A stretch of 64,000 nucleotides of DNA, from the NCBI GenBank assembly GCA_025351405.1, contig JANXVZ010000040.1:1-64000 (forward strand), given 5' to 3'. Source of the DNA: Sphingomonadales bacterium (GTDB lineage Bacteria; Pseudomonadota; Alphaproteobacteria; Sphingomonadales; Sphingomonadaceae). The translations under genes were made by a program, and so were the position numbers. The notes below the pieces were generated by a model. It did not search any database. It was given only the letters and a program-made list of their open reading frames with translations, and was not told the origin of the DNA. The stretch's first letter is position 1, and each line of letters opens with the position of its first letter. Of the stretch, positions 17,505 through 26,880 are shown piece by piece.

Positions 17505-18522
17505 GGTCCGGACCATCGTCGCCTGTCGCGGGCAATATCAGCGAGCTTGCCCGGCGGGAACGCCAGCGTGCCGGCAGGCCCATCAGGATGGCGACAAAGG
17601 CCGAAAAACTCAACCCGATGACTGCGGCGATCCCGGCATACAGGAACGGCCGCTGCGACGTCGGTTCCTTCGATATGGTCTGCGGCTGCAAGGCCTCGGC
17701 GGCATAGGGCACTTCGGCCGCGGCGAGCATCAGGGTCTGTTCCTGCCGCGACAGCAACTGGGCAAGGTTTTCGCGATATTCCTGGACCTGCGCCACCCCG
17801 AGCTGGCGCCGCAGATAGGCCGCCTGCGACAAGGCCTTGCGCTGCGCATCCTGGCGCAGCAACTCGTTGGCGTCATGGACAATCGCCGAAAGCACCGTCG
17901 CCGCGCGCACCGGGTCGCTATCCCGATAGCTCAACTGCAAAAGCGCCGTTTCGCCCAGCTTGCGCGACGCCAGCCGCCGATCATATTCATCCGCCAGATC
18001 GCGGCCATCGGGGGCCTGCCACGCCGGCAAGCCGAAAATCGGATACACGGTATTCCGAAACGCCTGGCCCAGCGTGCGTGGCCTTTGCCACTGACGCGTC
18101 GCGGCGTCCCAGCGCTTGCGAAACACCAGCTTCAGGATGTCGCCATGCCGCGCCTGATATTCTCCAAGCCGTTCTGAAAACACCAGATACTGGAATTTTT
18201 CGAATTCGCTGACCGCAGTCTTGTCGCCCAGGCTGACACCGGCGATGCTGGCCAGCCCCGACAGGCGTCCAAGCTGGGAATTGAGGTTGGACGATCCCTG
18301 GTCGGTCGGCGAAAGGACCATCCGGGCGGTATATTCCGGGGTTTGCACGGCCTGAACGACCAGCACGGCAACGGCCGCGAGCAAGGCACCACCCAGCACC
18401 ATTTTCCAGCGATGGCGAACAGGCATCCAGATTTGCGCCGACAAACTCGCTTCCGGCTCAAACAAGACACTGGCTCCCAAAGACACGGACGTCCACTGCG
18501 GCGGCGAAGCACGCGCCACCAA
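17497..18522 (-). CDS. Wzz-like polysaccharide chain-length protein
   Basis: 341 residues of the polysaccharide co-polymerase type. There is a transmembrane helix near residues 42-60 (LGGALLAAVAVLVVQAV), a periplasmic coiled region with EFEKFQYLVFSERLGEYQ and LRRQLGVAQVQEYRENLAQ, a second helix near the C-terminus (FLYAGIAAVIGLSFSAFVAILMG), and a short cytoplasmic tail without a kinase domain. It sets glycan chain length with Wzy. The first usable starts are TTG 18522 and GTG 18519; an ATG at 18426 just before the first helix is an alternative. It is the first gene of the nine-gene leftward operon, and the promoter must lie in the 52 bp shared with 18575. Confidence 0.8.
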   Translation of the reverse strand: MVARASPPQWTSVSLGASVLFEPEASLSAQIWMPVRHRWKMVLGGALLAAVAVLVVQAVQTPEYTARMVLSPTDQGSSNLNSQLGRLSGLASIAGVSLGDKTAVSEFEKFQYLVFSERLGEYQARHGDILKLVFRKRWDAATRQWQRPRTLGQAFRNTVYPIFGLPAWQAPDGRDLADEYDRRLASRKLGETALLQLSYRDSDPVRAATVLSAIVHDANELLRQDAQRKALSQAAYLRRQLGVAQVQEYRENLAQLLSRQEQTLMLAAAEVPYAAEALQPQTISKEPTSQRPFLYAGIAAVIGLSFSAFVAILMGLPARWRSRRASSLILPATGDDGPDHA

Positions 18523-18574
18523 TCCCGGCCTCCGCCTATAGAGTCAGCCACCGCGTTCTGCTAGTGCCCACGCC

Positions 18575-19942
18575 ATGCCGGATGCAATCGAATATCCCGT
18601 CGCGCACCGAAACGAACCGCGGCGGCAAGAATTGCAACTGTCATCGCTTGGCCTTGCCATTATTCTTGTCGGACAACCGATTGCCTGGTCGGTGCGCGGC
18701 ATTGCCGGAGGTGGTGACAACCCTGTATATCCGGCCGTCGCGGTGATTTTTGGCCTGATGCTGGTAGCGCGTCCCGCAATTCTTCGTGCCGCGCGCCTTT
18801 ATGTTCCCGCGCCGCTGCTGGCCGTATTCGTACTGCTCTGGCTGTTGCCGCTGGGTGCCATGTCGCTGGTTGCCCCGGTGGATGTCGGCGTCGACGGTGC
18901 CTATGCCGTGTTCCTCGCAGGATTGGCGGTTGCCGTCGCGATGACGCCGATCGAAGCGTTCCGGCAACTGCCGCTGATGGTTACCATCGTCGGCGGGATC
19001 AGCTCCATCCTGCCATTGGGCAACCTGCTGCTCAACGGGCCGGGCGAGAGCTTTTTGCGCCTGACCCTGTCGGGCAGCAACAACACCGCGATCGCCGGCA
19101 CTGTGGGCGGCGTCACCATGATAGCGGCCCTGCTCGTCGTCCAGTCGACGCGCCGCGGCGGCATTGCGATCGGCCTGCTTTGCACCGTGGCGTTCGTTGC
19201 CGGCGCCGCCTGCGTGGCACTTTCCAACACCCGCAGCGTCATGCTGATGCTGGCGATCTGCCTGCCGTTGATCGGGGTGGTTCTGGCGCCGCGGCTGCGT
19301 CGCATCGACATGCAGGCGGGGGGGCAGACGATCGGACCGGGTGAACGGGGGGCGGGACGGCGCCAGCGGCTGTTGTTCTGGACAGTCCTCGCCGGCAGCC
19401 TCGTGTCTGCGCCTGTTGCGGCGACCGCGCTGCTCGGCACCAAGGCGATTGCCGGTGTCATCTCGCTGTTCACCGAACGGCTGAACGGCGCATTCGGCGT
19501 TTTTGAAAGCGGCGGTGTCCGCACCGTCGACCTGTCGTCGCAACTGAGGGTGGGCGTGCTCGATTATACCTGGCGCCGGCTGGATTTTCTCGGACACGGT
19601 ATCTCCGATCAAATCCGTTCCGGGTTCGGCTATTACCCGCATCTCACCTTCCTGCAGGCTTTCTATGATTTCGGGCTGGCGGGCGGCATGCTGTACCTGG
19701 TGCTGGCCCTGTTGCTGCCGCTGGCGCTGATCTGGCTTCGGCTTCGCAATGCCCCGCTGGACTTTGCCGCGGCTTTTGCCATCTGCCTGTTCCTTTATGA
19801 GCTGGGCGACCAGTTCAGCCATGGCACGCCCTATGGCTGGAGTGGCCTGCTTCCGGCGTTGCTGGTCTATGTCATCATGGGCCGGGTTTTCACGGGCGCG
19901 GCGATGCGGCATGGAGCGCCGGTTCCGTCCGGTCGCATTTGA
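18575..19942 (+). CDS. Second O-antigen polymerase/ligase-like membrane protein
   Basis: 455 residues with about eleven hydrophobic helices and the Wzy_C-type block SNTRSVMLMLAICLPL. The periplasmic loop runs from RVGVLDYTWRR to a Gly-rich helix. It lies divergent to the chain-length gene, from which its start is separated by only 52 bp. It is the second protein of this class in the window (other at 2864-4432), and its place next to Wzz and Wzx makes it the more likely Wzy polymerase; that split of roles is inference. Confidence 0.8.
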   Translation: MPDAIEYPVAHRNEPRRQELQLSSLGLAIILVGQPIAWSVRGIAGGGDNPVYPAVAVIFGLMLVARPAILRAARLYVPAPLLAVFVLLWLLPLGAMSLVAPVDVGVDGAYAVFLAGLAVAVAMTPIEAFRQLPLMVTIVGGISSILPLGNLLLNGPGESFLRLTLSGSNNTAIAGTVGGVTMIAALLVVQSTRRGGIAIGLLCTVAFVAGAACVALSNTRSVMLMLAICLPLIGVVLAPRLRRIDMQAGGQTIGPGERGAGRRQRLLFWTVLAGSLVSAPVAATALLGTKAIAGVISLFTERLNGAFGVFESGGVRTVDLSSQLRVGVLDYTWRRLDFLGHGISDQIRSGFGYYPHLTFLQAFYDFGLAGGMLYLVLALLLPLALIWLRLRNAPLDFAAAFAICLFLYELGDQFSHGTPYGWSGLLPALLVYVIMGRVFTGAAMRHGAPVPSGRI

Positions 19943-19987
19943 GGCCGGCACCATACGCCTCGTTGTCACATCAGTCAGGTTACCCAA

Positions 19988-20731
19988 ATGTCCATGGATG
20001 TCGTGCGCGCCAAGCATTACCCGGAGGTTGCCGCAGGTGGATACAGCCGGGTCGATGGGACCATCCAGTTCTTCGGCCGGATCCAGGCGTTGCTGCAGCC
20101 CGGCATGGTGGTGCTGGAATTCGGCGCGGGCCGCGGCCACGAACTTCTGGAAGATCCGGTTGCCTACCGGCGCGGCCTGCGCGAGCTGAGGGGGCGGGCG
20201 GCACGCGTCATCGGCGTCGATGTCGATCCGGTGGTGATGACAAATCCGTTTCTCGACGAAGCGCATGTGATTGCCGTCGACGCCGCCTTGCCGCTTGCCG
20301 ATTCGAGCGTCGACATGATCGTCAGCGACCATGTCTTCGAACATGTCGGCAACCCGGACCATGTTGCGGCCGAACTGACGCGGGTGCTTCGCCCCGGTGG
20401 CTGGATTTGTGCGCGGACGCCCAGCCTGACAAGCTATGTCGGGGTTGCGGTCAATTTGTTGCCCAACCGGCTTCACGCACGGCTGCTGCGGATATTGCAG
20501 CCCGGCCGCAAGGCGGTGGACGTGTTCCCCACCCGCTATCGCCTGAACAGTTGCTGGGCGTTGAAGCGCCATTTTCCGCCGGCGCGCTTCGTGCATGCCA
20601 GTTATGCCTGGGATGCCGAGCCGGTCTACGTCGGCGCCTTTTCACCGGCATGGCACATCATGCGCCTTGTGCACGCGCTTACGCCCAGACCATTGCGGGG
20701 CGTCCTCTTCGTTTTCATCCAGAAGCGCTGA
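19988..20731 (+). CDS. SAM-dependent methyltransferase (type 11)
   Basis: 247 residues. The SAM motif VLEFGAGRGHE is near residues 40-50, VIGVDVDP and DMIVSDHVFEHV are motifs II/III, and LRPGGWICARTPS follows. Typical Methyltransf_11 domain with a C-terminal extension. It follows the polymerase by 45 bp and probably modifies the glycan or its lipid carrier. It ends before a terminator-like hairpin and the tRNA-Ala gene. Confidence 0.8.
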   Translation: MSMDVVRAKHYPEVAAGGYSRVDGTIQFFGRIQALLQPGMVVLEFGAGRGHELLEDPVAYRRGLRELRGRAARVIGVDVDPVVMTNPFLDEAHVIAVDAALPLADSSVDMIVSDHVFEHVGNPDHVAAELTRVLRPGGWICARTPSLTSYVGVAVNLLPNRLHARLLRILQPGRKAVDVFPTRYRLNSCWALKRHFPPARFVHASYAWDAEPVYVGAFSPAWHIMRLVHALTPRPLRGVLFVFIQKR

Positions 20732-20776
20732 ACGCGGCGCCGGATCCTGAGAGGATAGAGCGTTTGACTGGCTGAT

Positions 20777-20807
20777 ATACCCCCACCCGATGGCTGGGTG
20801 GGGTATT
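20777..20807. terminator. Terminator hairpin between methyltransferase and tRNA-Ala
   Basis: ATACCCCCACCC (20777-20788) pairs with GGGTGGGGTAT (to about 20806) with one bulged C and a 7-nt loop. It lies between the rightward methyltransferase and the leftward tRNA-Ala, and could serve both. Confidence 0.5.
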
Positions 20808-20813
20808 GGTCGG

Positions 20814-20889
20814 TGGTGGAGCCTAACGGGATCGAACCGTTGACCTCTACAATGCCATCGTAGCGCTCTCCCAGCTGAGCTAAGGCCCC
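20814..20889 (-). tRNA. tRNA-Ala(GGC)
   Basis: Canonical cloverleaf read on the minus strand: acceptor GGGGCCT paired with AGGCTCC, D arm AGCTCAGCTGGGAGAGC, anticodon loop ATGGCAT giving anticodon GGC, T arm GGTTCGATCC, and encoded CCA at 20816-20814. Next to the TIGR02300/aroA block, as in many alphaproteobacteria. Confidence 0.95.
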
Positions 20890-20967
20890 ATGACCGTCGT
20901 TTCGTCCGGTGGGATCGGACGAGGGATGCGCCGGATAGGACAAAGCCCAGCCCGGCGCAAGACGTTT

Positions 20968-21291
20968 TCAGCTTTCATCTTCACCATCGTTGGTGACGAC
21001 CGCTGCAATATCGTCGTCGTCGCCAAGATCGACGTCCTCGGCTTCCGAATCTTCGGCGGCATCGAGGTCGAGATCCTCGTCAACCGCATCGACGCCATCG
21101 GCACCGCCTTCGGTCTGTGCGGCGGGCTTTGCCTGCTCGAAGGGCGTCGTCTGCTTGGACTTGAGCATCGGTTCCGGCATCCAGGCATAGCCGCAGGCGA
21201 TGCAGGTGACGGGCTCGTCCTTGGTCAGGTCGTAAAATCGCGTATTGCACTTGGGACAGGCGCGCTTGGCGCCCCATTCAGGCTTCACCAC
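20968..21291 (-). CDS. TIGR02300 family (FYDLN acid) zinc-ribbon protein
   Basis: 107 residues. The first half is the conserved core [30 protein letters not shown], with two CxxC pairs that can bind zinc. The second half is a long acidic Asp/Glu tail. Function is unknown across the alphaproteobacteria. Start: the GTG at 21291 gives the family's usual N-terminus (M-x-KPE) and has GGAG six bases upstream; an upstream in-frame ATG only adds unrelated residues. Its location between tRNA-Ala and aroA is a conserved synteny. Confidence 0.87.
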   Translation of the reverse strand: MVKPEWGAKRACPKCNTRFYDLTKDEPVTCIACGYAWMPEPMLKSKQTTPFEQAKPAAQTEGGADGVDAVDEDLDLDAAEDSEAEDVDLGDDDDIAAVVTNDGEDES

Positions 21292-21378
21292 TGGAATCTC
21301 CGTGACCGGGGTGTTGACGGACCCCCGGAAAGTCGGGCGGATTGCCACACGCCGCCGCCCCTGTCAAAGCGCCGTCCC

Positions 21379-22716
21379 ATGACCGTTGCCGAAACGCCCC
21401 GACCCCTGACGCTTTTATGCGATGCTCCACTCGTCGGATCGGTCACCGTTCCTGGTGACAAATCGATCAGCCACCGGTCGCTGATGCTGGGCGCGCTGGC
21501 GGTCGGCGAGACGGTGATCACCGGCCTGCTGGAGGGCGAGGATGTACTGTCCACAGCCGCAGCGATGCGCGCCATGGGGGCAGAGATCACGCGGGATGAC
21601 GATTCCCGCTGGCACGTCCACGGCGTCGGCGTCGGTGGCCTGCTCCAGCCCGAGGTGGCGCTCGACATGGGAAATTCCGGAACCTCGACGCGCCTGCTGA
21701 TGGGGCTGGTCGCCAGCCACCCGATCACCGCGACCTTCGTGGGCGATGCGTCGCTTTCACGCCGCCCGATGGGCCGGGTTATCGATCCGCTTTCGCTGAT
21801 GGGTGCCAGCTTCACGGCATCGCCGGGGGGCCGGTTGCCGCTGACCATGCAGGGCCTCAACCCCGCAGTGCCGCTGCACTACACATTGCCGGTTGCATCG
21901 GCGCAGGTTAAATCGGCGGTGCTGTTGGCAGGGTTGAACACCCCCGGCGAAACGGTCGTCATCGAGCCTGTTGCGACGCGCGACCACAGCGAACGCATGC
22001 TGGCGGGCTTCGGCGCGGCGCTGCGGGTGGACAACGGTCCCGAAGGCCGGATTATCACGCTGGTCGGCGAGGCCGAACTCAAACCGCAGGTCATCATCGT
22101 CCCCGGGGACCCATCCTCCGCCGCCTTTCCAATGGTGGCTGCGCTCGTCGTCCCTGGGTCCGACATCACCATCACCAATGTCGGCATCAATCCCACAAGG
22201 GCGGGGCTGATAGGCGTTCTGCAGGCGATGGGCGGTGATATCACCCTTGCCAACCAGCGCCTTGTCGGCGGCGAGCCGGTTGCCGACATTGTCGTCCGGC
22301 ACTCGGCGTTGACCGGCATCGAAGTTGCACCCGAAGTTGCCCCTTCGATGATCGACGAATTCCCGGTGCTGTTCGTGGCCGCCGCATTTGCCCAGGGCCG
22401 CACTGTCATGCGCGGCCTCGGCGAGCTGCGTGTCAAGGAATCGGATCGCATCACCGTCATGGCGAAAGCCCTGACCGCCTGCGGTGCCATCATCGAGGAA
22501 ACACCCGATGGCCTGATTGTCACCGGCAACGGGGGCGAAAGGCTCGCCGGCGGCGCCACTGTCGCCGCCAGCCTCGATCACCGGATCGCCATGAGCTTTG
22601 CCATTCTGGGCCTGCACGCGCGGCAACCGGTCACGATCGACGATGCCCGGCCGATCGCGACGAGCTTTCCAGGCTTCCTGACGATGATGGAAAGCCTGGG
22701 AGCCCGGTCTGCCTGA
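21379..22716 (+). CDS. aroA: 3-phosphoshikimate 1-carboxyvinyltransferase (EPSP synthase)
   Basis: Sixth step of the shikimate pathway, joining PEP to shikimate 3-phosphate. 445 residues with GDKSISHR near the N-terminus, [47 protein letters not shown] and the DHRIAMSF block. TRDHSERML and GDPSSAAFP follow the class II (CP4-type) form. The PEP-site segment reads GNSGTSTR, with Gly where CP4 has Ala100. The ATG at 21379 opens right before the family N-terminus. It ends 12 bp from the convergent wecB. Confidence 0.96.
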   Translation: MTVAETPRPLTLLCDAPLVGSVTVPGDKSISHRSLMLGALAVGETVITGLLEGEDVLSTAAAMRAMGAEITRDDDSRWHVHGVGVGGLLQPEVALDMGNSGTSTRLLMGLVASHPITATFVGDASLSRRPMGRVIDPLSLMGASFTASPGGRLPLTMQGLNPAVPLHYTLPVASAQVKSAVLLAGLNTPGETVVIEPVATRDHSERMLAGFGAALRVDNGPEGRIITLVGEAELKPQVIIVPGDPSSAAFPMVAALVVPGSDITITNVGINPTRAGLIGVLQAMGGDITLANQRLVGGEPVADIVVRHSALTGIEVAPEVAPSMIDEFPVLFVAAAFAQGRTVMRGLGELRVKESDRITVMAKALTACGAIIEETPDGLIVTGNGGERLAGGATVAASLDHRIAMSFAILGLHARQPVTIDDARPIATSFPGFLTMMESLGARSA

Positions 22717-22728
22717 CAAGCCGGGGCG

Positions 22729-23898
22729 TCAGACCTCCACCGACAGGGCCGGATGTCCGCGGGGAACCGCAGCCCGGCCGGCCAGGATATCGACAATCCG
22801 GGTCGCTGCGTCGCCCGCTCCATATGGCAGCGACGCTTCGCCCATGCGGCCGATGGCGCGGCTGTCGGCGAGCAGGTCGAGAACGGCGGCGACAATGGCG
22901 GCGGGGTCGGTGCCGACAAGGCGTGCATTGCCGGTGGCTATACCCTCGCGGCGTTCGGTGACATCGCGCAGCACCAGCGCGGGCACCCCCAGCGCCGGGG
23001 CCTCTTCCTGCACGCCGCCCGAATCGGTCAGCACCAGCGCCGCGCGCTGCAATAGCCAGACAAACGCCGGATGATCGAGCGGGGGCAGCAGGTGGACGCC
23101 GGCCCTGCCCGCCAGCACGGCCTGCGCCGGGCCGCTGATCGCCGGGTGCGGGTGCACCGGCAGCACGATTTCGGCATGCCTGGCGAGAATTGCCAGCGCT
23201 GCCAGGATACCGTCCAACCGCTCGCCATGATTTTCCCGCCGGTGGATGGTGGCAAGAACAAGCGGCCGCCGGAGGTCGACAGCCGAAAAGCGATGGGCAA
23301 TGCGCGCCGCCAACCCGTGATCGAGCAGGAGCCGCGCCTCGACGAGATGCAGCGCGTCGATTCCCGTATTGCCGGTGACATGGATGGAGGCCGGGTCGAT
23401 GGCTTCGGCGATCAGCGCGCTGCGCGCCGACTGGGTTGGCGCGAAGTGCAGTGCCGACATCTGGGCAATGGCCTTGCGGTGCATTTCCTCGGGGAAAGGC
23501 TCGGACTGGCCCGATCGCAGCCCGGCTTCGACATGAATCACCGGAATGCGGGCATAGAACCCGGCCTGGGCGCCCGCAAACGCCGTGGCGGTGTCGCCCT
23601 GGACGATGATGGCATCGGGCAAGAGTATATCGAAGCGTCGGGTCAGAGCGGGTACCAGCGCACCGACGACATCCGCAGGTGACTGCACCGGCAACATGAT
23701 GCCCAGGTCTTCATCGGCGACGAGTCCGAAGCCGGCCAGCGCTTCGTGGAAAAGCTCGCGATGCTGCCCGCTGGCAAGGACGTGGGCGATGCAGCCACGC
23801 TCGCGCAACGCCAGAATTATCGGCGCAAGTTTGACCGCTTCGGGCCGGGTGCCGGCGACGACCACGAACTTTTGTTTGTGCGTTGCCCCCAACGTCAT
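22729..23898 (-). CDS. wecB: UDP-N-acetylglucosamine 2-epimerase
   Basis: 389 residues, non-hydrolysing form that interconverts UDP-GlcNAc and UDP-ManNAc for surface polysaccharides. Family signatures are VVAGTRPEAVKLAPI, VQGDTATAFAGA, HVEAGLRSG, PFPEEMHRKAI, TIHRRENHGE, and TDSGGVQEEAPALGVPALVLRDVTERREG. The start at 23898 was chosen because homology begins just after it; the upstream extension is hydrophobic and unrelated. It lies on the opposite strand between aroA and cmk, interrupting a block that is otherwise collinear in relatives. Confidence 0.93.
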   Translation of the reverse strand: MTLGATHKQKFVVVAGTRPEAVKLAPIILALRERGCIAHVLASGQHRELFHEALAGFGLVADEDLGIMLPVQSPADVVGALVPALTRRFDILLPDAIIVQGDTATAFAGAQAGFYARIPVIHVEAGLRSGQSEPFPEEMHRKAIAQMSALHFAPTQSARSALIAEAIDPASIHVTGNTGIDALHLVEARLLLDHGLAARIAHRFSAVDLRRPLVLATIHRRENHGERLDGILAALAILARHAEIVLPVHPHPAISGPAQAVLAGRAGVHLLPPLDHPAFVWLLQRAALVLTDSGGVQEEAPALGVPALVLRDVTERREGIATGNARLVGTDPAAIVAAVLDLLADSRAIGRMGEASLPYGAGDAATRIVDILAGRAAVPRGHPALSVEV

Positions 23899-24105
23899 GA
23901 AAAACGCCAATAGACAGCCCACAAATACACCGCAAGTTACCAATTTGTCGGGAGAAATACTTTTGCATCCGATCTGGAGCAAAGCCCGGAAAATGGGCGT
24001 CCGTGGCGATCTGCCCTTGTTGGAACGCCGCCGGCGTGATTATGCCGCCAGCGTGAATGCCTCCGCGCCTTGCCGCCTGACCATCGCCCGCGCGGCAGGT
24101 CCGCG

Positions 24106-24750
24106 ATGATCATCGCCGTCGACGGCCCCGCGGCCAGCGGCAAGGGCACCATCGCCCGGGCTCTGGCCCGTCGCTACGGCTTGCCGCACCTCGATACGGG
24201 CAAACTCTATCGTGCGACGGGGCTGGCGGTTCGGCTATCCGGCAAACACCCCAACGATGATGTCGCCGCCGCGGTGGCGGCGCGCAATCTCGATTCGGCG
24301 TTGCTCGACGACCCCCATTTGATGAGCTCGTCAAATGCGGAGGCGGCGTCGATCGTTTCGGCGCATCCGGCGGTGCGCGCGGCGCTCCTGGAACGCCAAC
24401 GGGCCTTTGCTGCGCAACCCGGCGGAGCGGTACTCGATGGCCGCGATATCGGCACTGTCATCGCGCCCCATGCCGATGCCAAGCTGTTCGTCACAGCGGC
24501 GCCGCACGTTCGTGCCCAGCGGCGGCACGCCGAACTGGCCAAGGCCGGGGACAGCCGCGACTTCGCCACGGTTCTTGCCGATATCGAGGCGCGCGACATG
24601 CGCGATTCGGACCGCGCAGTCGCCCCCCTGCGGCGCGCCGCGGACGCTGCCTTGCTCGACACCTCGGACTTGGGTATAGACGCGGCCGTCCGGCTGGCGA
24701 TCGCGCTTGTGGAAGCAGCGATCTCACGGGACGGCCACTTGAAGGTCTGA
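24106..24750 (+). CDS. cmk: Cytidylate kinase
   Basis: 214 residues. Phosphorylates CMP/dCMP with ATP. The P-loop GPAASGKGT is at residues 7-15, the substrate site YR and [13 protein letters not shown], then [22 protein letters not shown] and the Arg-rich lid RRHAEL...[13 protein letters not shown]. Slightly shorter than the E. coli enzyme, usual for alphaproteobacteria. ATG at 24106 directly opens the first beta-strand. It precedes rpsA as in most bacteria. Confidence 0.95.
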   Translation: MIIAVDGPAASGKGTIARALARRYGLPHLDTGKLYRATGLAVRLSGKHPNDDVAAAVAARNLDSALLDDPHLMSSSNAEAASIVSAHPAVRAALLERQRAFAAQPGGAVLDGRDIGTVIAPHADAKLFVTAAPHVRAQRRHAELAKAGDSRDFATVLADIEARDMRDSDRAVAPLRRAADAALLDTSDLGIDAAVRLAIALVEAAISRDGHLKV

Positions 24751-24937
24751 CGCCTCGAAGGCGGCCATCGGCCCCACCTCCGGGGTCTTCAGCCATTTTT
24801 GCGGGTCACGGGAGAGCGGCGGGCATGGTGCCTCCGCGCCGACAAGGAACAATGGGCAATTGTGCGCCATTGCAAGGGTTTCACGGGCAATCCATCGCTC
24901 GTGCCGGCTCTGACGAAACGAAGGTAAAATACTGCTT

Positions 24938-26671
24938 ATGGCAACCGCCGCCCAGCCGACACGCGATGATTTCGCAGCAATGCTCGAATCCAGCCTCGGC
25001 AAGAACCAGAGTTTTGAGGGTCGCGTCGTCAAGGGCGTCGTGACCGGAATTGAAAACGACCTCGCCGTCGTCGACGTCGGCCTCAAGTCGGAAGGCCGCA
25101 TCCCGCTGCGCGAATTCGCCGGCCCCGATGGCAAGCATAACATCACCATCGGCGACGAAGTCGAAGTGTTCGTGGATCGCGTCGAAAACGCCAATGGCGA
25201 AGCCATGCTGTCGCGCGATCGTGCCCGCCGCGAAGCGTCATGGGACGCGCTGGAAACCCAGTATGCCGCTGGTGAGCGTGTCGAAGGCATCATCTTTGGC
25301 CGCGTCAAGGGCGGCTTCACCGTCGATCTCAACGGCGCTGTTGCCTTCCTGCCGGGGTCGCAGGTCGATATCCGCCCGGTGCGCGATGTCACCCCGCTGA
25401 TGAACCTGCCGCAGCCCTTCCAGATCCTCAAGATGGACCGCAAGCGCGGCAACATTGTCGTTTCGCGTCGTTCGATTCTCGAAGAGTCGCGCGCCGAGCA
25501 GCGCTCGGGCCTGATCCTGTCGCTCGCCGAAGGACAGATCGTCGACGGCACCGTCAAGAACATCACCGACTATGGTGCGTTCGTCGACCTCGGCGGCATC
25601 GATGGCCTGCTGCACGTGACGGACATGAGCTACAAGCGCGTCAATCACCCGTCCGAAGTCCTCAACATCGGCGACGTGCTGCGCGTTCAGATCGTCCGCA
25701 TCAACCGCGAGACGCAGCGCATCAGCCTGGGCATGAAGCAGCTCGAGGCCGATCCGTGGACGACCGCTGCCGCCAAATACGCTGTCGATAGCAAGCACAC
25801 CGGCCGCGTCACTAACATCACCGAATATGGCGCCTTCGTCGAACTCGAAGCCGGCATCGAAGGTCTGGTGCACGTGTCCGAAATGTCGTGGGTCAAAAAG
25901 AACGTCCACCCCGGCAAGATCGTCTCCACATCGCAGGAAGTCGAAGTCATCGTCCTTGAAGTGGACGAGGAAAAGCGCCGCATTTCATTGGGTCTCAAGC
26001 AGGCCCAGCGCAATCCGTGGGAAGTCTTTGCCGAAACCCATCCCGTGGGCACCAAGGTCGAGGGCGAGGTCAAGAATTCCACCGAGTTCGGCCTGTTCAT
26101 CGGCCTCGATGGCGAAGTCGATGGCATGGTCCATATGTCGGATATCGCCTGGGGCGTTACCGGCGAGCAGGCGCTGGCGCTTCATCACAAGGGCGAGCGG
26201 GTCACTGCTGTCGTCCTTGAAGTGGACATCGAAAAGGAGCGCATCAGCCTCGGCATCAAGCAACTGGACGAAAGCCAGGGCCCGCGCGTCATTGCCAGCA
26301 CCGAAGGCGCCGGCGCTGCCGACAACCTCAAGAAGAACGACATCATCACCACGACGGTTGTCGCGTCGCGCGACGGCGGAATCGATGTTCAGGTTGGTGA
26401 CGATGGTCCGATCGTGTTCATCAAGCGCGGCGATCTCAGCCGCGACCGTGATGAACAGAAGGCCGAGCGTTTCCAGCCCGGCCAGAAGGTCGATGCAATG
26501 ATCATCGGCTTTGAAAAGGGTCGCAAGCCCATGCTGAGCATCAAGGTCATGCAGATCAGCGAAGAGAAGGCTGCGGTCGCCCAATATGGCACCTCCGACT
26601 CAGGTGCGACGCTGGGCAATATCCTTGGCGCTGCCTTCAACAAGGCCAAGGAAGACGCTGACAAGAGCTGA
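24938..26671 (+). CDS. rpsA: 30S ribosomal protein S1
   Basis: 577 residues with six consecutive S1 RNA-binding domains, seen as repeated units of type G-x-V-x-x-I-x-x-Y/F-G-A-F-V-x-L...G-L-x-H-x-S/T-x-M (for example the DYGAFVDLGGIDGLLHVTDMSYKRV region and EYGAFVELEAGIEGLVHVSEMSW). It binds mRNA and helps it dock on the 30S subunit. The 187-bp leader between cmk and rpsA is long enough for regulation, and S1 commonly represses its own translation; nothing in this leader proves that here. Confidence 0.97.
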   Translation: MATAAQPTRDDFAAMLESSLGKNQSFEGRVVKGVVTGIENDLAVVDVGLKSEGRIPLREFAGPDGKHNITIGDEVEVFVDRVENANGEAMLSRDRARREASWDALETQYAAGERVEGIIFGRVKGGFTVDLNGAVAFLPGSQVDIRPVRDVTPLMNLPQPFQILKMDRKRGNIVVSRRSILEESRAEQRSGLILSLAEGQIVDGTVKNITDYGAFVDLGGIDGLLHVTDMSYKRVNHPSEVLNIGDVLRVQIVRINRETQRISLGMKQLEADPWTTAAAKYAVDSKHTGRVTNITEYGAFVELEAGIEGLVHVSEMSWVKKNVHPGKIVSTSQEVEVIVLEVDEEKRRISLGLKQAQRNPWEVFAETHPVGTKVEGEVKNSTEFGLFIGLDGEVDGMVHMSDIAWGVTGEQALALHHKGERVTAVVLEVDIEKERISLGIKQLDESQGPRVIASTEGAGAADNLKKNDIITTTVVASRDGGIDVQVGDDGPIVFIKRGDLSRDRDEQKAERFQPGQKVDAMIIGFEKGRKPMLSIKVMQISEEKAAVAQYGTSDSGATLGNILGAAFNKAKEDADKS

Positions 26672-26705
26672 TTGGCGACGCCGGTCACCGCACAATATTG
26701 CCGCT

Positions 26706-26738
26706 CCATCGCACGGCCGCTTCGGCGTCGTGCGATGG
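26706..26738 (+). terminator. rpsA terminator hairpin
   Basis: CCATCGCACG (26706-26715) pairs perfectly with CGTGCGATGG (26729-26738), and inside the loop GCCG pairs with CGGC. Placed 35 bp after the rpsA stop. A second perfect palindrome, GCAAGATATCTTGC, follows at 26743-26756. Confidence 0.6.
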
Positions 26739-26752
26739 CACCGCAAGATATC

Positions 26753-26783
26753 TTGCAAAATGATTACTTTCCGGGCTTATAGT
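26753..26783 (+). promoter_or_regulatory. Candidate ihfB promoter
   Basis: TTGCAA (26753-26758) and TATAGT (26778-26783) separated by 19 bases resemble a sigma-70 promoter with a long spacer. It lies about 100 bp ahead of the ihfB start and overlaps the right arm of the GCAAGATATCTTGC palindrome. Tentative. Confidence 0.3.
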
Positions 26784-26880
26784 GGCTTGACCGTTGCTTT
26801 TGCTGGCCTAGAGTCGGTTGTGACGCGGGTGGAACGACCCGCATCACCAGACGGCGGAGGGGCCGAGACAGGGTGAGCCG

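Noticed and set aside
18641-20596. A 651-codon leftward open frame opposite the second polymerase and methyltransferase.
   Set aside because: The plus-strand genes have membrane topology and SAM motifs; the antisense product is full of Gln/Arg/His runs typical of shadow frames.
24850-24872. A weak inverted repeat (CAATGG/CCATTG) in the rpsA leader as a possible S1 autoregulation site.
   Set aside because: Only six pairs with a loop of similar size; too weak to claim without structure or conservation data.
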